From Straminergon stramineum (lineage: Eukaryota > Streptophyta > Bryopsida > Hypnales > Calliergonaceae), in the NCBI GenBank assembly GCA_963920665.1, contig OY987272.1:7755001-7819000 (forward strand): a stretch of 64,000 bases of DNA. Direction: 5' to 3'. Under the pieces are notes generated by a model. It made no database searches, had not been told where the DNA came from, and worked only from the letters and a program-made list of their open reading frames with translations. This document shows positions 35,575 through 48,638 of this stretch, piece after piece. The stretch's first letter is position 1. The number at the start of each line of letters is the position of its first letter. The position numbers and the translations under genes were made by a program.

Positions 35575-35823
35575 CTTTTTGAGAAAGTGCCAGGATGGCG
35601 ATCACTTAAAAGCATTGTATTTCTGCATTCATCCATCTCTTGGACCAAAAAATACTTTTCAATCAAATTCATGCACTTTTTTTCATCTGAATTTGGAGAC
35701 TTTGTCCACATTTTTATTAGAAATGGAAATTTTCTGGCAAAAGAAGATTACTTTTATCTAGCAAAAAGTAGTAAGACATTTAATATTTTGAAATGGTGCA
35801 ATCTAGCCCCATGGTGCAAAAGA
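35575..35823 (-). repeat. Dispersed repeat family R250, copy in left arm
   Basis: About 250 bp. One end reads GAGAAAGTGCCAGGATGGCG and the other GGTGCAATCTAGCCCCATGG. Relatives lie at 47729-47977 (the mirror copy), 37881-38137 (diverged, opposite strand) and 57018-57262 (more diverged). No terminal inverted repeat or target duplication seen; class unknown. Confidence 0.7.
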
Positions 35824-37880
35824 AAGGGTTGGTCTAGACCAAAAGTGCAACTACATCAATGAAATAAAAAAAAAATACTACTTGTTTGTTTCTTTGTTTG
35901 TATTTGTTGTGCTAGTTTAGATTTGGTGGCCCTCTTGAGGAACTATACATTTTTATAATGATTAGGTGTATCCCATTGGGGGTGGGGTGGGGTGGCGGAC
36001 TAAGACAATTTATCCAACAATTTCAAGTTTGTGAGACTTTGACTTCCTACAAAGAAATCCATTCACTTGCCAAGAAGATGGAGCACCACATTAATTTCTT
36101 CCCACTAGAATAGTTCCTAATGGGGACAAAATGTTGTTGTTTTATCATCCTCATTTGATCTCTTATTCCGTTGTTGAACCTCCCAAGATAGTCTAGTTTG
36201 TAGTTTTTGTTTTCAATGGTTTGTGATTTGACATTGAGGCCAGAAAATTGGTGATGGATGACTTGTAAGGGTTTTTTTAGAATTGAAGAATGCACCTATT
36301 GAACTTCAAATTTTATTGTATTTGGCAAAGCATCTTGGTCAAGGGTCTCATCTTTTGAGTGTTGAAGGACAGATCTTGTTTATATGTATACTAGTATCAA
36401 TCCTTGTTTGTTATTAAGAAGATTCAAAAATATATTTAGAATCTTAGATTGTAATTATGGAATTTTTGAAAAAATCAAACTCTAATATCTAGACAAGAAA
36501 ACTAAATGCCATGCCATCATGTCATTTTTATCAATTTTATCATTTTTCTATGAATTAAAATTTATTCATTTCATTAGTCTTTGCCAATTTTGAAATGAAT
36601 TCAAATTTGGTATAATTACTATAATATATGACTTTTCATACTTTTTTCAAGTTTGATGTAAGATTGAAGATGTTGAATAGGAATTTTAGAAATGATCTAT
36701 TATATGGCTAAATTTGAATTTTTTGTATAGATTTTTTATTAATCAACCTATTCTTATTTTAATAGAAACTAGACTTGATAAGCTTCGTTTCTTTAGTTGG
36801 TCTCAAATTCAGAAAGATTATTTTTATAGCTTAAATTCGACTTTAGATAGAAGATCATAAATTGCCAAAATACACTATATAGAGTTCTATAGATTTTGTC
36901 ATTTTTTGGTATAGGAGAGTCAAAAATATCACAAGAAGTTATACAACATTTTTCATTGAAATTGAGTTCAAACAACTCCCTAAATTAAATTGGATGAAAA
37001 AACATTTTTTCCATCTTTGAAACCTCCCTAAAATCATCCCAAATGTCCTCTCATACTTTTTATGGTTAATCAAAGTTTAAAAATAAGGTTTCTTGACAAA
37101 AAAATTGACAATTTTAGCCCCAAAATAGAAGGTGTTTTTAGAAAGACTAGTCAATTATGTAGCATTTTGGCAAAAATTGGGGTTCTAACTTTGAATATTA
37201 TGAATACTAGAAGGGAAAGCTCTTGCACCAATTTTAGGCTCTCAATCATTTTGTGGATCTGTCGTACTATTGACAAGTATCATTTGTGAGTATAACACAA
37301 TCTTAGTTGTATCCACCAATACTATGCCCAAATTTTTCACAAAAAGGAATGTATTGAGGTATTAATTTATAATCAATCTACCGTAGTGGAAAAAAAACTC
37401 TTAAAAATTGGCAATTTTTGAAGACTTGATGGTGGTCAAATACTATTTGCACAAAACATGAAGGTCATAAAATAATCTATTTTTTTATGCACCTAATGTA
37501 GAACATACCTACCTATTGTGGAAATAGACTACATAAATTTCAGTGCTAAATCATTAATTTGGTCACTTGATAGGACCAAAATCCACTAAACCTAAAAATG
37601 TGATTAATTAGAAAAATATATAATGATTTTTTAAGTTAAAAAAAATAAGGGATATAATTATGTACAATAGAAATATCCATCTCCAATTAAAATCATTAAG
37701 TTAATCAGATTCATGCTTCAAAATTTATAGGGGATGACAAGTTCATTATGCTATGTGTGGTAGAAAAAAGGACGGTTGTTCTTGCAAACACCCACAAATC
37801 AATGCATATGGTTCATATTGCCTCTCACAACACTTGAAATTGAAAACTATTAGTTAGTTTTCTAGAGGGACAAGTAGCCC

Positions 37881-38137
37881 TTTTTCTTTCGCATCATGGG
37901 GCCAGATTGCACCATTTCAAAATAAATGTCTAGCTACTTTTCACCGAATAAAAGTAATCTTTTTTCACCAAAAATTTTCCATTTCTATTAAAAATGAAGA
38001 TGAAGTTGCCAAATTTGGATGAAAAAGTGCAAGAATATGATCAAAAAGTATTTTTTGGTCAAAAAGATGAATGAATGTAGGAATGCAATGCTTCACTAAA
38101 TTTTAAGTGATCGCCATCTTGGCACTTTCTCAAAAAG
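37881..38137 (+). repeat. Dispersed repeat family R250, diverged copy in spacer
   Basis: Shares ATCATGGGGCCAGATTGCAC, CACCATTTCAAAATA, AGTATTTTTTGGTC and AAGTGATCGCCATC with the arm copies, with many substitutions and small indels. It is clearly older than the palindrome duplication. Confidence 0.7.
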
Positions 38138-39184
38138 GAATAAAAAAAGGGCTCATAACAAGAGTGTCATCAATCCAATGTAGGATATAAATTGCCAAAT
38201 ACATGATTGGTTTTTGATTGTTTGCCAAATTTAAAACATTCTTGAATTTACTATCATTGGAAGACAATTTTTAAAATTACAATGAAGAAAATTAAATAAT
38301 AGTTTGAACTTTGGACAACCAAAAAAGAGCCCATTAGAAGCATGCTAAAAGAAATAATTATAATGTGCTATAACAAATAAGGCTTAAGATAGAAAAAATC
38401 ATGCAAAAGGACAAGACAAATTTTCAAAATCCAAATCTAGATTATCTTATCTTTATTGTATGTGTCTTTCAATGTGCATCCAATGATAGCAATTTCAAGT
38501 CCAAATTCCACCTCAATACAAAGATAGTATCATATTTTTTTCTTGTGGTTCATTGTGTTGAATTGGTAATGCTCTTATAATTAAATAAATGTCATTAGTC
38601 TTTTTAGCCTTCTACTCAGGAAAAGTTCAAGAATGAACATGAAGTATTTATTGTTAAACTGCTCTTCATGTATTTGCAACTTCTTCAACATGAGATTTAT
38701 TTCCTCAAATTGCAAGACCTACAATTTTTGTCAATGAAAAGTTTGAGGTATGAAACTTCACCTCCAAGATGGGTAGAAAAATCTTTGTTTAAAAATCATT
38801 TTCTTAGATCTTACAATTGCTGATTTTTTTCACTTCAAATTTTTAAAGGGTATATGTGAGTATTTATTTACCCACCCATGGTAAACAACCTCCACAACGG
38901 GTTCTTTTTGCTTTGTTTTAATTTGATTTACTAACGGGTGTCTAAATGTTGTCCATTGAGCCTTCCAAGCAATGGACTCTTTTCTAAATGCCTAAGTTCA
39001 AAGAAATCACTGGAAACGAACCTAATTGCAAAGATTAGTTCTAACCAATATAGAGTTTTTCATCCGTTGTAGTTTTTTAATAAAATTGTTTACAATCTAA
39101 ATTTATTTTTCGCAAGTTGTAGTTTAGATTACGCCATTTCCGAAAACATAAGACTTATAAGAATCGGAGATTCCTACAAGAAGG

Positions 39185-41020
39185 TATGATTGGATGAAGT
39201 TGGGGGCTCTAAGAGGCTATCTAAACTTCATCCACTCTTTTTGACACTTTGCTTATTTCGATTGATTACGAATTTTGGACTCTAGCTCTATACTATTAAT
39301 TTCTACTCAAGTTCTAAGTCTAAAGTTCAATGGATGATCTTTGAGTGACTTCATCCATTCTTTGTCCCAAATTTCATCCTTTTATAACTATTAGAGATTT
39401 AAGTATTTTCTAGAGTTTGAAGTGCTTTTGGATTCCCCTAAGTTCCTTCTATCTTAAACTAACTCTAAGTGTCCTACTTAGTTGTCTTCGAAAGATTCTA
39501 ATTCACTTTCTACTTTGTTTCCAAGATGCAGGATTTCTATTGTCAATTTACTATTTTTAGACTTTTGAGTTTTATTACTTGTATATCCCACTTTTACCTA
39601 TCCATATTGCTAAAATTTTTTTGTTTTGGACTTCCCTAGTGAAAGTTATGAGTAGATGCAATTTGATTACGAATTGGTGTTTCCAAACTTCATCCGCAAT
39701 TTCCTACTAATCTACAATTTGAAATTTCTTTTAAGCTTCACCTTTGACTTTGAGATTTCTGACACCATCTAAGTTTCCATTCTTATTCCTTTGGGATGAA
39801 ATTAACTAATTTTCATCCACTATGACTCCTAAACTTCATCTACTAATATCTTTCTCAATTTGACTCCGATTTCTAAGTGTAAGACATTTTTGGAAACCTC
39901 TATGAGATTTTCTATTTGATTTTGAAAAAGACCTATTCTTGATGCTTTGACTTGTACTTATAACTTGGTTGAGCATTAATATGGCTAATCAAAGAAATTG
40001 AATAAAGGTTAAAGTGATTAGTGTCTTACCTTGGAATTTGCCTCATCTAAGAGGTGGTCATAAACTCCTTACTCCCCATCATTTGCCATGTTGGAATCTT
40101 CCTCGGAATTTTGCTTACCACTTAAAAAAGTGGTTTTCATACAAGTTGGTGGAAGTTGATGAGACTTCTTCTTTTATTTCCCCTCCTACTTCTTCCTTTT
40201 CTTCCTATTTGAATTTTATAATTTGTTAACTTGTATATTCTATAAATTCCTATCCACTACTTTATGATCTAGTTGAACAATATCTTTAAAGTCAACAATC
40301 TCTTGTTGCTATTCTATTCGCTATTCAAATCCTCTTGATATCTTTTCTAATCTCTCTCTTCTTCTAAACGTCCTTGCTACTATGTCTCTTCTTCATTCTG
40401 CATGCGCATGTTGAAGTTGGAGAATTTATGTGTGTGAAGAGTTTTAAGAGTTTATAGAAATGGAGTGCAATGTTTTTATGGAACTTCTTCTCTACTTCTT
40501 CTTATTGTAGTTTGTAGGCTAATGAGAGAAAAAGTGGTGAGCTAGAAGTTACTAATTTATATACTTTTTGATGCTAATTGATGTTTCTATCTCTAATTTC
40601 TTCTCCCTAATTCTATTTCTATGTATTTTAACTCTCAGTTTGACTTTTGACAGATTAATATTTTTAGAGTTTTAGCATTTTTTCCTTCTAGAGGCTAAAA
40701 TCAACTTTCCAAATTCATAAATCACTTGCAAATTGGACCTTCCTAGCAAAAGTTATGCATGGATGAAGTTTAACTGCTAATTGGTGATTAAAAACTTCAT
40801 CTGCTTACTATTCTTAGATGGTAATCTCAAATTCATTTTCGATTACAAATTTAAACTCTTATTTTTTCCTACTTTACAATTCTACTCTTTTGCTTTGTTT
40901 GGATGAGTTTAACACTTTTTCATCCAATTTGAGTACTAAACTTCATCCACTCATAACTCACTCATTTCAACTTGGATTTTTTCATATCTTATGTTTTTGA
41001 AAACCTCTCAACCTCTACTT
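39185..41020 (+). repeat. Repeated AT-rich modules marked by GGATGAAGTT ... AACTTCATCC
   Basis: Modules of about 250-300 bp start at about 39185, 39630 and 40725. Each has GATGAAGTT-like sequence, then AAACTTCATCCG/T, then GGATGA...TTTTCATCCA, then CTAAACTTCATCYACT, and usually TTTGGAAACCTCT. Two more lie at about 57485-57790 and 58335-58620. Diverged; origin unknown. Confidence 0.5.
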
Positions 41021-41589
41021 TATGATTCTAAACTCAATTTTATATTGTCACCTCCTCTCTTTACTCTTGGCCTCGGTTCTAAATAAACATTAATACAAAG
41101 AAATGGCCAATTTGGTTAGACTTCCACTAACAAGGCTAAACGCCTTAACAAGGTTCAAATCTTCGCCGTATTTGGAATTTTTTCTAAAATTCTATCACTT
41201 CTAAAGTCAAAACTTTGTTGTCTTTCCAAAAACTTTGTTGTCTTTCCAAAAACTCACTAAATTCCTATCAAATCTAAAGATCAAAGTCAAAGTTTAGCCA
41301 TAAAATGATAAGCACGAGGAATAACACAAAGGTTTAACAAACGAAAATTAAAACTAGGTTGGAATCAAGAGTGTAAGTACAACACCATCTACCACGTTAG
41401 TAATAATATAACAACTATCCCCGAGATCTGTTAGTACAAAAATCATAAACATAACAAGCTAAAGGTTTTCCCTAAGCGGCATCGTTAGTGCTAAGGGAAG
41501 AATCCTCTAGGATTAGTGCACAATATTGAAGTCCTAAACAAGAACTTGAAGGAACAATGAATATACCAAAACAAGAGTTACTACAACCA

Positions 41590-42470
41590 AAATACGACCA
41601 AACTTTTTGCCAAAAACTTCAAAAATAAATACAAAGACAACAAATAAGACTTGAAGGGACCCCAATGTCTTTCAAGGCTCACAAAATAGAAACAAAAAGA
41701 GTTTGAAATGCTCCAAAAACACCACGTTTACAACTTTGGCTCAGAAATGGTCAAAAGTCCATGTTTAATGGACCAACGTGTTTACAAAGCCAAAATAATG
41801 GCTAAAAAGGGTGATTTGAGAGAAGAATGAGAACCCTTATATACTCTTTGAAGGGCACCCACCTCTTCTCATTTCCACATGGTAAACTTATCAATTAAGA
41901 TTTTCATCCTAATTTATCAATTTTGACTTTTTACACTGGTCCATTTTCTAACTTTTGGAGATTAACTCCAAATCACAAATAGATTGAGCCATTGACTTCA
42001 GAAGGCCATTTTTAGTTTGGAGGAATCCTACTCCCCCTATTCTATCTTTAAAATTTCAACAAAACCTAATGCTAACTTAACACCAAAAAGGGTTTAAAAC
42101 CCAACTTTTGAAGTTTGGCTTTTCTGAGAAAAGTAACCAGCCTAGGTTTTTAAGTAGATATGGGGGAGTAAGAAAAGACCTATCTTTGACCTCATTCCGC
42201 TTCCGTATGCTCCCGATCCATTGGTCAATTCCATTGTAATCTTTAAATTTTGTTGATTGTTGAGGAATCTTGCAAGTTCGGGTCCTTCTGACTATCAGAA
42301 TATCTTAAAATTTGTTGGAGCATCTTACTAACATAAAATCATATACTCTCATTTTTAGTGAAATTTTACTGCCACTTGGAAAATTTCTAAGAATTTCCCA
42401 TCGTAAGTTTAGATAGTTGACCGTTCAGAAAAGCATCTTCTGACCATCAAAATATTACGAAACTTTTTGT
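41590..42470 (+). repeat. Diverged dispersed repeat, copy 1
   Basis: Colinear with 62950-63995: GGGACCCCAATGTCTTTC, then ACTTTTGGAGATTAACTCCA, then GACTTCAGAAGGCC, then GTGAAATTTTACTGCCACTT and TCTAAGAATTTCCCA. No coding domain, terminal repeat or primer-binding site found. Confidence 0.5.
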
Positions 42471-45400
42471 GGAACCTCCCATGTAATCCCACAATACATG
42501 TGTAGGATCATATTTTTACCCTACACATTGGCTTAGCGGGGACAAATCCACCCCCTCATTTACTTATCGGTGGTTAGAGAATCTTCCACACCAGAGGGAA
42601 TCTTGGCAAATCGACTTTGTCATTGTTTCCCGGGTATGGTATTGACCTTAAGTCAACCTCCTTGGACGAGAGATTCCTCCACGGTCCTATCTTGGTATTT
42701 TTTTACATCTGCAAGCCAACAATTGGGGTTCCGCTATTTCGTCAATGAAATGGGGAAATTAGAACCTATCTCCAGAACTGACCTATGTGCCTCACTAGGG
42801 TTCCTTCGACCAATATTAGCCTAGCGATGTCCTTTGTATGTGGGGTTTTGAACCTGGCATGCTCATAACTTGTAATTGCCACAATTAGTTGGGTTCTAAC
42901 CTATTTATAAGTGAGATTTGAATCTAATTAGTAAAAAATACTCAAAATATGACCAAATACTATATTGGCATGTAACACACCTATTTTGATTTAACACTCT
43001 TTTGGGGGGGTTTTATACTATTTTTCACATTTATTTTTGCAAAAAAATTCAAAAAAAGATAAGTAAGTTCTCGGTGATAAAATAGGGGCTCACAATATCC
43101 TCCAACAATTTAACACTTAGACAACATTTCCTTATGTGGATGGAAGTCTAAGGGAGAATAACAAATCTCCTTGGAACGGGGAATGGGTCTTCTTGCTTGT
43201 CCAAAATTTGTGAATTTGGGGTATGCAAAAATGAACAATGATTAGTGCTTTGCCTATGCAACCTAAATACAATGCTTAGCAAATCATATTCATTGTAGAT
43301 GTAGGTCTAGTAGATTGAAACATTTCAAAAAAAATGCAAAACCCAATTTTTGTCAACAATTCTCTCAAAACCATGCCTATGGGCTTGGCATGTTGTTTAA
43401 GAGTTAACTAAAAGATTCTAATATTGTATCTACTAACAAGTAAAAACAAAAGAATAGAGCATTGGTTTCGAAAAGGTATTTCTAGGATAAGTTTTTACTT
43501 AAAAAATCTAAAGAACTTAATGGAAGAATGACATTGTTTACATGCGCCTAGCTAGTTGTTGCAGCTCATGTCCTCTATCCAATCCAATTCTCATCCCATT
43601 CCTTAGAAAGGATCACATGGGGAAGGGGGTACCTTTGGGAAGAACTACTTCACAAACTCAATTGAATATCTAGATGCCCAAGGTCAAACACAAAATTTCA
43701 CATGCATTAGTTTTTTATTTTAATTTTGTAAAACTTAACAATATATATGTAGCTCTTTCGATCTATTTTTTTAATTATATTTTGTTTCTTCCAAAATCAT
43801 ATAAATTGCCGTTCTTGTTGCCAATTCCCAATGAAGTCAACATTTTAAAAGCATAATATATACTTCATTTGAATATACATTTATCAAAATTTTCTTCATG
43901 TGAGCTTAAAAAATACATCAATAATTCCACAAAACTTGTCACTATTATCTCCATTTTTCAAAAACAATTATACAATTTTTACTTTTTAAATTCTTTTGCA
44001 ATTATTACAATTTATATATTAAAGATATTATGTAACAATTGACAAATTACAAAATATTTGTATATTTTCAATTAAAAAATACAAAATACAAATAAAATAT
44101 GGAGATTAGTAACATGAAAGTGAATGTTAGTGTTTTGTCTTTTGAATGGATAGGAGGATGAGGTGTATTTCAATTAATGCACCCCCCTCCATTCACTCAA
44201 AAGACCCCATAGAAATTGTCCATGAGTTTCAAGAAAAAAAATAAAGACACCATTTAATTTTTTCTTAAAATATTTATTAATCCAATTCCCCTCCCTAAAA
44301 TCCCCATGCTCCCCTTATTTGTGATTAGTTTTTTCTTAGTCACCCACTACCCCTTTCTCCTATTTATAATTGTGAGGGAGCTAGGTAGTTGCAAACAATA
44401 TGGGATATGTGAATGTATGTATTTCATATGTACTCTTGTTCAAATTTATTTTTCGTATCCACATCTATGTCTTAGATCCATATTTGTATCCAAATCTGTA
44501 TTTCTTATTTTCCAAGATCAACGGCAAATCACAAAGGAAGGGGGACTTTTCTTTAAAATATCTTAAGGCTCTCATTTTTTTGGAGGGGGGATCGGTTAAA
44601 TTTTCAAGAATGGCAGGTTCACATCATTTTTGTGGATAGTCATTTATCATCGCAAAGATGAAATTTTTTATGAAATTTGGATGATGATCTTTTACTAAGC
44701 TTCTTTCAAAAGATATAAGAATTTCAAATGCAGCTGAAACATGTATAAATTCCTAAATATGGGTGCTACATATGAGTAGTATTCATTTTGTTGAATTCTA
44801 GTTTCCATCCAATAAAAAGTTGTTAGGAAGGTAGAGTGGACATTGTTGGATATTCAAGTCAAAAGCTTATTTTCCTATAATCAAGATGATAGTTGATTAA
44901 TTATTTTACGAATGTGTGATATATGTTGTGTAATCACCAAAGGACCAAGTATCCATTCAAGGAACAATTAGAATTCGGTTAGGTGATGATGAACTCAAAT
45001 AAGAATGGGTGTTTCTATAAATTTGATGCAAGATGGGAAAATTTTCTCCCTTTGTAGTATTTAGAATTTTCTTATTGGATGTCAAGATCCAAACTTTTGT
45101 TGCCTAAGAAAATTCATGCAATTTCAGTAGTTTTGGCATCTACTTTTGAAATTTAGCATGTAAGACTTAACTAACATGACATCATATATAATTGTCAAAA
45201 TAAAAATCTACTTTTAGTGAAAATATCTCTTTCTATGAGCATTCAAAACTCTACTAACCTTGTCAAGAAAATTTGAAAAAAAGCAATTTTTTTAAACCAT
45301 AAATACTATCAAATGATTCAAATGGGCCAAAAAAATTTCCACCCACATCTATAATAGTATACTACACATTTGTACAACTACTTTAGCACATGAGCTTAGA

Positions 45401-47728
45401 AATGCAAGCATTGAACCTAGATGTAAGTAGATACTCTACAACAATTGAAGGTGCCTATAACATACATACCTATAACACATATATCTTGTAATTGTAAAAT
45501 GTACTTATAACATAGGTCTCTATAACATAGATACTCTATAACCATGGAAGGTGCCCATAATATAGGCACCTATGTTATAGGTGCCTAGGCTCATGGGCTC
45601 AAGATCCTAGGCTTTGATATCAGCAACCTACCACATTTGTACAGTTGAAGTTCTAAAAAAAAGATTTTTTGAGAATATTTTGGTAAACTATAAATATCCC
45701 TTTACATCATTTTACTTATAAATTTTAAAAATTGAGTTTAAAACTAACTTTACACTTTTTTTTCTTCCTTCATTGCTAAGAAAATAGCACTCATCATAAA
45801 TTTCAAGTCATTATTCCAAATTGAATGGTTCAAGTTTTTTTGTATACGTATCAATCTAATGATCTAGAAAGTCAAATAAAATCAATTAATATATTTTAGA
45901 ATCTCTTTTAGATACCCTTTTGACATTTGAACTATTCAAATTTGAAATTAAAAAAAACTCATCACTTTTGCAAAATTCACTGGAATCAAGTGAAAGAAAG
46001 ATTCATTTTTAGATTAATTAAGATGTGGATTCACATCCATCCTAAGAAAATCATGCAAAAGTTCAACATTATAAAGTCTATAGAGCATGCCCAAGTTTTA
46101 TCAACCCTTAAAGGATCAATTGTCCATTCAACACATATACACAAGAAATCTTCTGAAAGCATGTACATAACTCTTCCTATAATTTTAAAATTTTTTTGGT
46201 TTGTAAATGACATGATACAACTATACAAGTTGCAAATGTCAAAAAATGAATAAACTTGTATAGTGTAAAATTTCACTCTGGGAGGTGATAAAAGTTTGTT
46301 GGCCTTGTTGGGTTGGGTTGGAAAAAAACTTTTTCTCTTAACTTCTAATGTTATAGTCATTCAATCCGTGCAGTTAAAGTTTCTTAAAAATTTCTACTCA
46401 TTCCCATAGACATCTTGTACAAATTTTTATAGTTGAACTTCTTTTTAAATTTTTTGTTTTGGCATTCTTTCCCTACTAGGTGATTGCAAGCAACATGGCT
46501 TGTCATATTTTCTGTCCCCTTGCCCTCGGACAAGTGTTTTTTGCTCATAACTATTGCATCATTTCCCCGTTTGGCATGAAATTTGGAATGAAGGTACATG
46601 TGGTAGTTTAAGACATTTTGTAATTTTTTCAAATTAAAAAAAATTATTTTACTATTTTCAATTGGGTGTCTACCTTGGCCATTTTGGGGTGGGGTGAGGT
46701 TAGTCCTATTTTTTACCCAAAAATGTGAATTCAAAGCCATAAATAGGACATGTTGGACATCTACTAACATTACAAGAATTGATGATGAGTTTTTGTGAAA
46801 ATAACAACATGTCAGTTGCCTACATGAGGCTAAAGTGACCTTCCTTTGTGCAAAGTCTATGAAGAGGGAAAAAAAATTCTAAATGAAATCTTTGGTGCAA
46901 TGTGAGCACAATCTTCTCTAGCAAAATTTCCTTCATATGGAATTTTTTTGAATTTTTTAAAAATTACTAAAACTAAAAAGGTCTACAAACCCCTTTCACG
47001 CTATTTTCTACTCCTAGTAGCTTCTGTAGAATTCCATAGTAGTCTATAGTACTGCATAGTATTCTATAGTATTGAATCAACGGTTGAGATCTACAAGCGC
47101 CTAGAATTGACGGTTGAGAGGTGCTCGTACACTGCTGAAGCACATAATTGATAGTAGTCTGTAGTATTGGCAATTCTACGGCCAAAAATTGCGTTTTTGA
47201 ACGGACAACGCGAAGTGTTTCTTACAATCACCCTATTGTCCTAAAAAGTGCTAATTTTCACCAATTTTACCAAACATTTCCTTTAGTTCTTCAAGAGTAA
47301 AATGACAAGTAAGCTCCTCATAGCTTTAGGGGTTCCAAAATAAAAAAACTACAAACTAGACTATCTTGGGAGGTTCAACAACGGAATAAGAGATCAAATG
47401 AGGATGATAAAACAACAACATTTTGTCCCCATTAGGAACTATTCTAGTGGGAAGAAATTAATGTGGTGCTCCATCTTCTTGGCAAGTGAATGGATTTCTT
47501 TGTAGGAAGTCAAAGTCTCACAAACTTGAAATTGTTGGATAAATTGTCTTAGTCCGCCACCCCACCCCACCCCCAATGGGATACACCTAATCATTATAAA
47601 AATGTATAGTTCCTCAAGAGGGCCACCAAATCTAAACTAGCACAACAAATACAAACAAAGAAACAAACAAGTAGTATTTTTTTTTTATTTCATTGATGTA
47701 GTTGCACTTTTGGTCTAGACCAACCCTT

Positions 47729-47977
47729 TCTTTTGCACCATGGGGCTAGATTGCACCATTTCAAAATATTAAATGTCTTACTACTTTTTGCTAGATAAAA
47801 GTAATCTTCTTTTGCCAGAAAATTTCCATTTCTAATAAAAATGTGGACAAAGTCTCCAAATTCAGATGAAAAAAAGTGCATGAATTTGATTGAAAAGTAT
47901 TTTTTGGTCCAAGAGATGGATGAATGCAGAAATACAATGCTTTTAAGTGATCGCCATCCTGGCACTTTCTCAAAAAG
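47729..47977 (+). repeat. Dispersed repeat family R250, copy in right arm
   Basis: Mirror of 35575-35823. Short open frames of 60 and 91 codons here are shadows of the repeat, not genes. Confidence 0.7.
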
Positions 47978-48320
47978 TTAAAGAAAAAAGGACTGGTCCA
48001 GAGAGTGCCGGCAACTCATTTTTTTTCCTACAGAAAGAAGTCTTCACATTTGGAAGAGAACACACCAATTTCAAACAGATGTCAACAACAAGGCACAACG
48101 AAGGAAAGAAGGCCTGAGTTGACATTCTATAGACTGAACTGGCAGCTCAGAAGGCCCGCGCGACCTGTTGACGCCGCTGACCTCCTCTCCATTCTCCCCT
48201 GGGAGTGGGCCATTCCTTACAAGTTTTCTCCACAGAACTCGTCCCCCACGACTTCCCTGCATTCCACGCTCTCTTTCTCAACAGTGACGCTAGAGACTCT
48301 CACTCCGCGTCGTTGCTCTC

Positions 48321-48340
48321 CACGTGCACCAACTTATAAG
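48321..48340 (+). promoter_or_regulatory. Putative CHS core promoter: G-box plus TATA-like box (right copy)
   Basis: CACGTG (48321-48326) is followed eight bases later by TTATAAG (48334-48340), about 300 bp upstream of the CHS ATG. G-boxes next to the TATA region are a known feature of light- and UV-responsive CHS promoters. Transcription would start near 48365, giving a leader of roughly 270 nt; this is inferred. Confidence 0.4.
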
Positions 48341-48638
48341 AGCCTGGAATCCTGCATCCAATCCTCACAACAGCAAACTTCAATCCCCAGCATTCCAGCA
48401 ATTGGCGATATATCACACTCGATCGATCCAACGTTTCGTACAATTCTCGAGTATTCTGTAGTGACAGACAGAGGCCTTGGATTCGATTCCAAGCCAATTG
48501 CAAAGCTAGCTCTCATTCGGATAATTGGATCTATTAGCGAATCACAGAAAATTCGGCTTCCAAACGCGAGACTTGGAGCGCGAGTAGCACGCACTTCCCA
48601 CTTCGGTCAGTAGTGAGGAGCGAACTCGTCGCAATATA

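Larger units (their letters stand above)
33182..36208. repeat. Left arm of 3,027-bp inverted duplication (contains CHS)
   Basis: This is the reverse complement of 47344-50370, with the symmetry axis at 41776. Left and right coordinates of every open frame in the arms sum to 83552, so there are no indels, and I found no substitution in the stretches compared by eye (coding, intron, promoter and distal noncoding). The outer edge ends at a shared GAGTTTCC and the inner edge in a short A/T run. The arm carries the CHS gene, its promoter and a 250-bp dispersed repeat. Confidence 0.95.
36209..47343. other. 11.1 kb spacer between the CHS palindrome arms
   Basis: Very AT-rich, no gene found. Holds an R250 copy (37881-38137), at least three GGATGAAGTT...AACTTCATCC modules (about 39185-41020), a segment at about 41590-42470 related to 62950-63995, a segment at 37380-37570 related in inverted orientation to 53160-53330, and a perfect 10-bp inverted repeat with 3-bp loop at 45564-45586 (AGGCACCTAT/ATAGGTGCCT) next to repeated CTATAACATAG words. 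An 84-codon frame at 42570-42824 is in a less AT-rich patch but not recognised. Confidence 0.5.

Noticed and set aside
41590..42830. LTR retrotransposon
   Set aside because: The repeat relationship with 62.9-64.0 kb is real, but I found no gag, protease, reverse transcriptase or integrase frame, no TG...CA direct terminal repeats and no primer-binding site.
47026..47179. Small MITE with GTAGAATT / AATTCTAC ends
   Set aside because: Only eight complementary bases at the ends and repetitive CTATAGTACT words inside; no target duplication.
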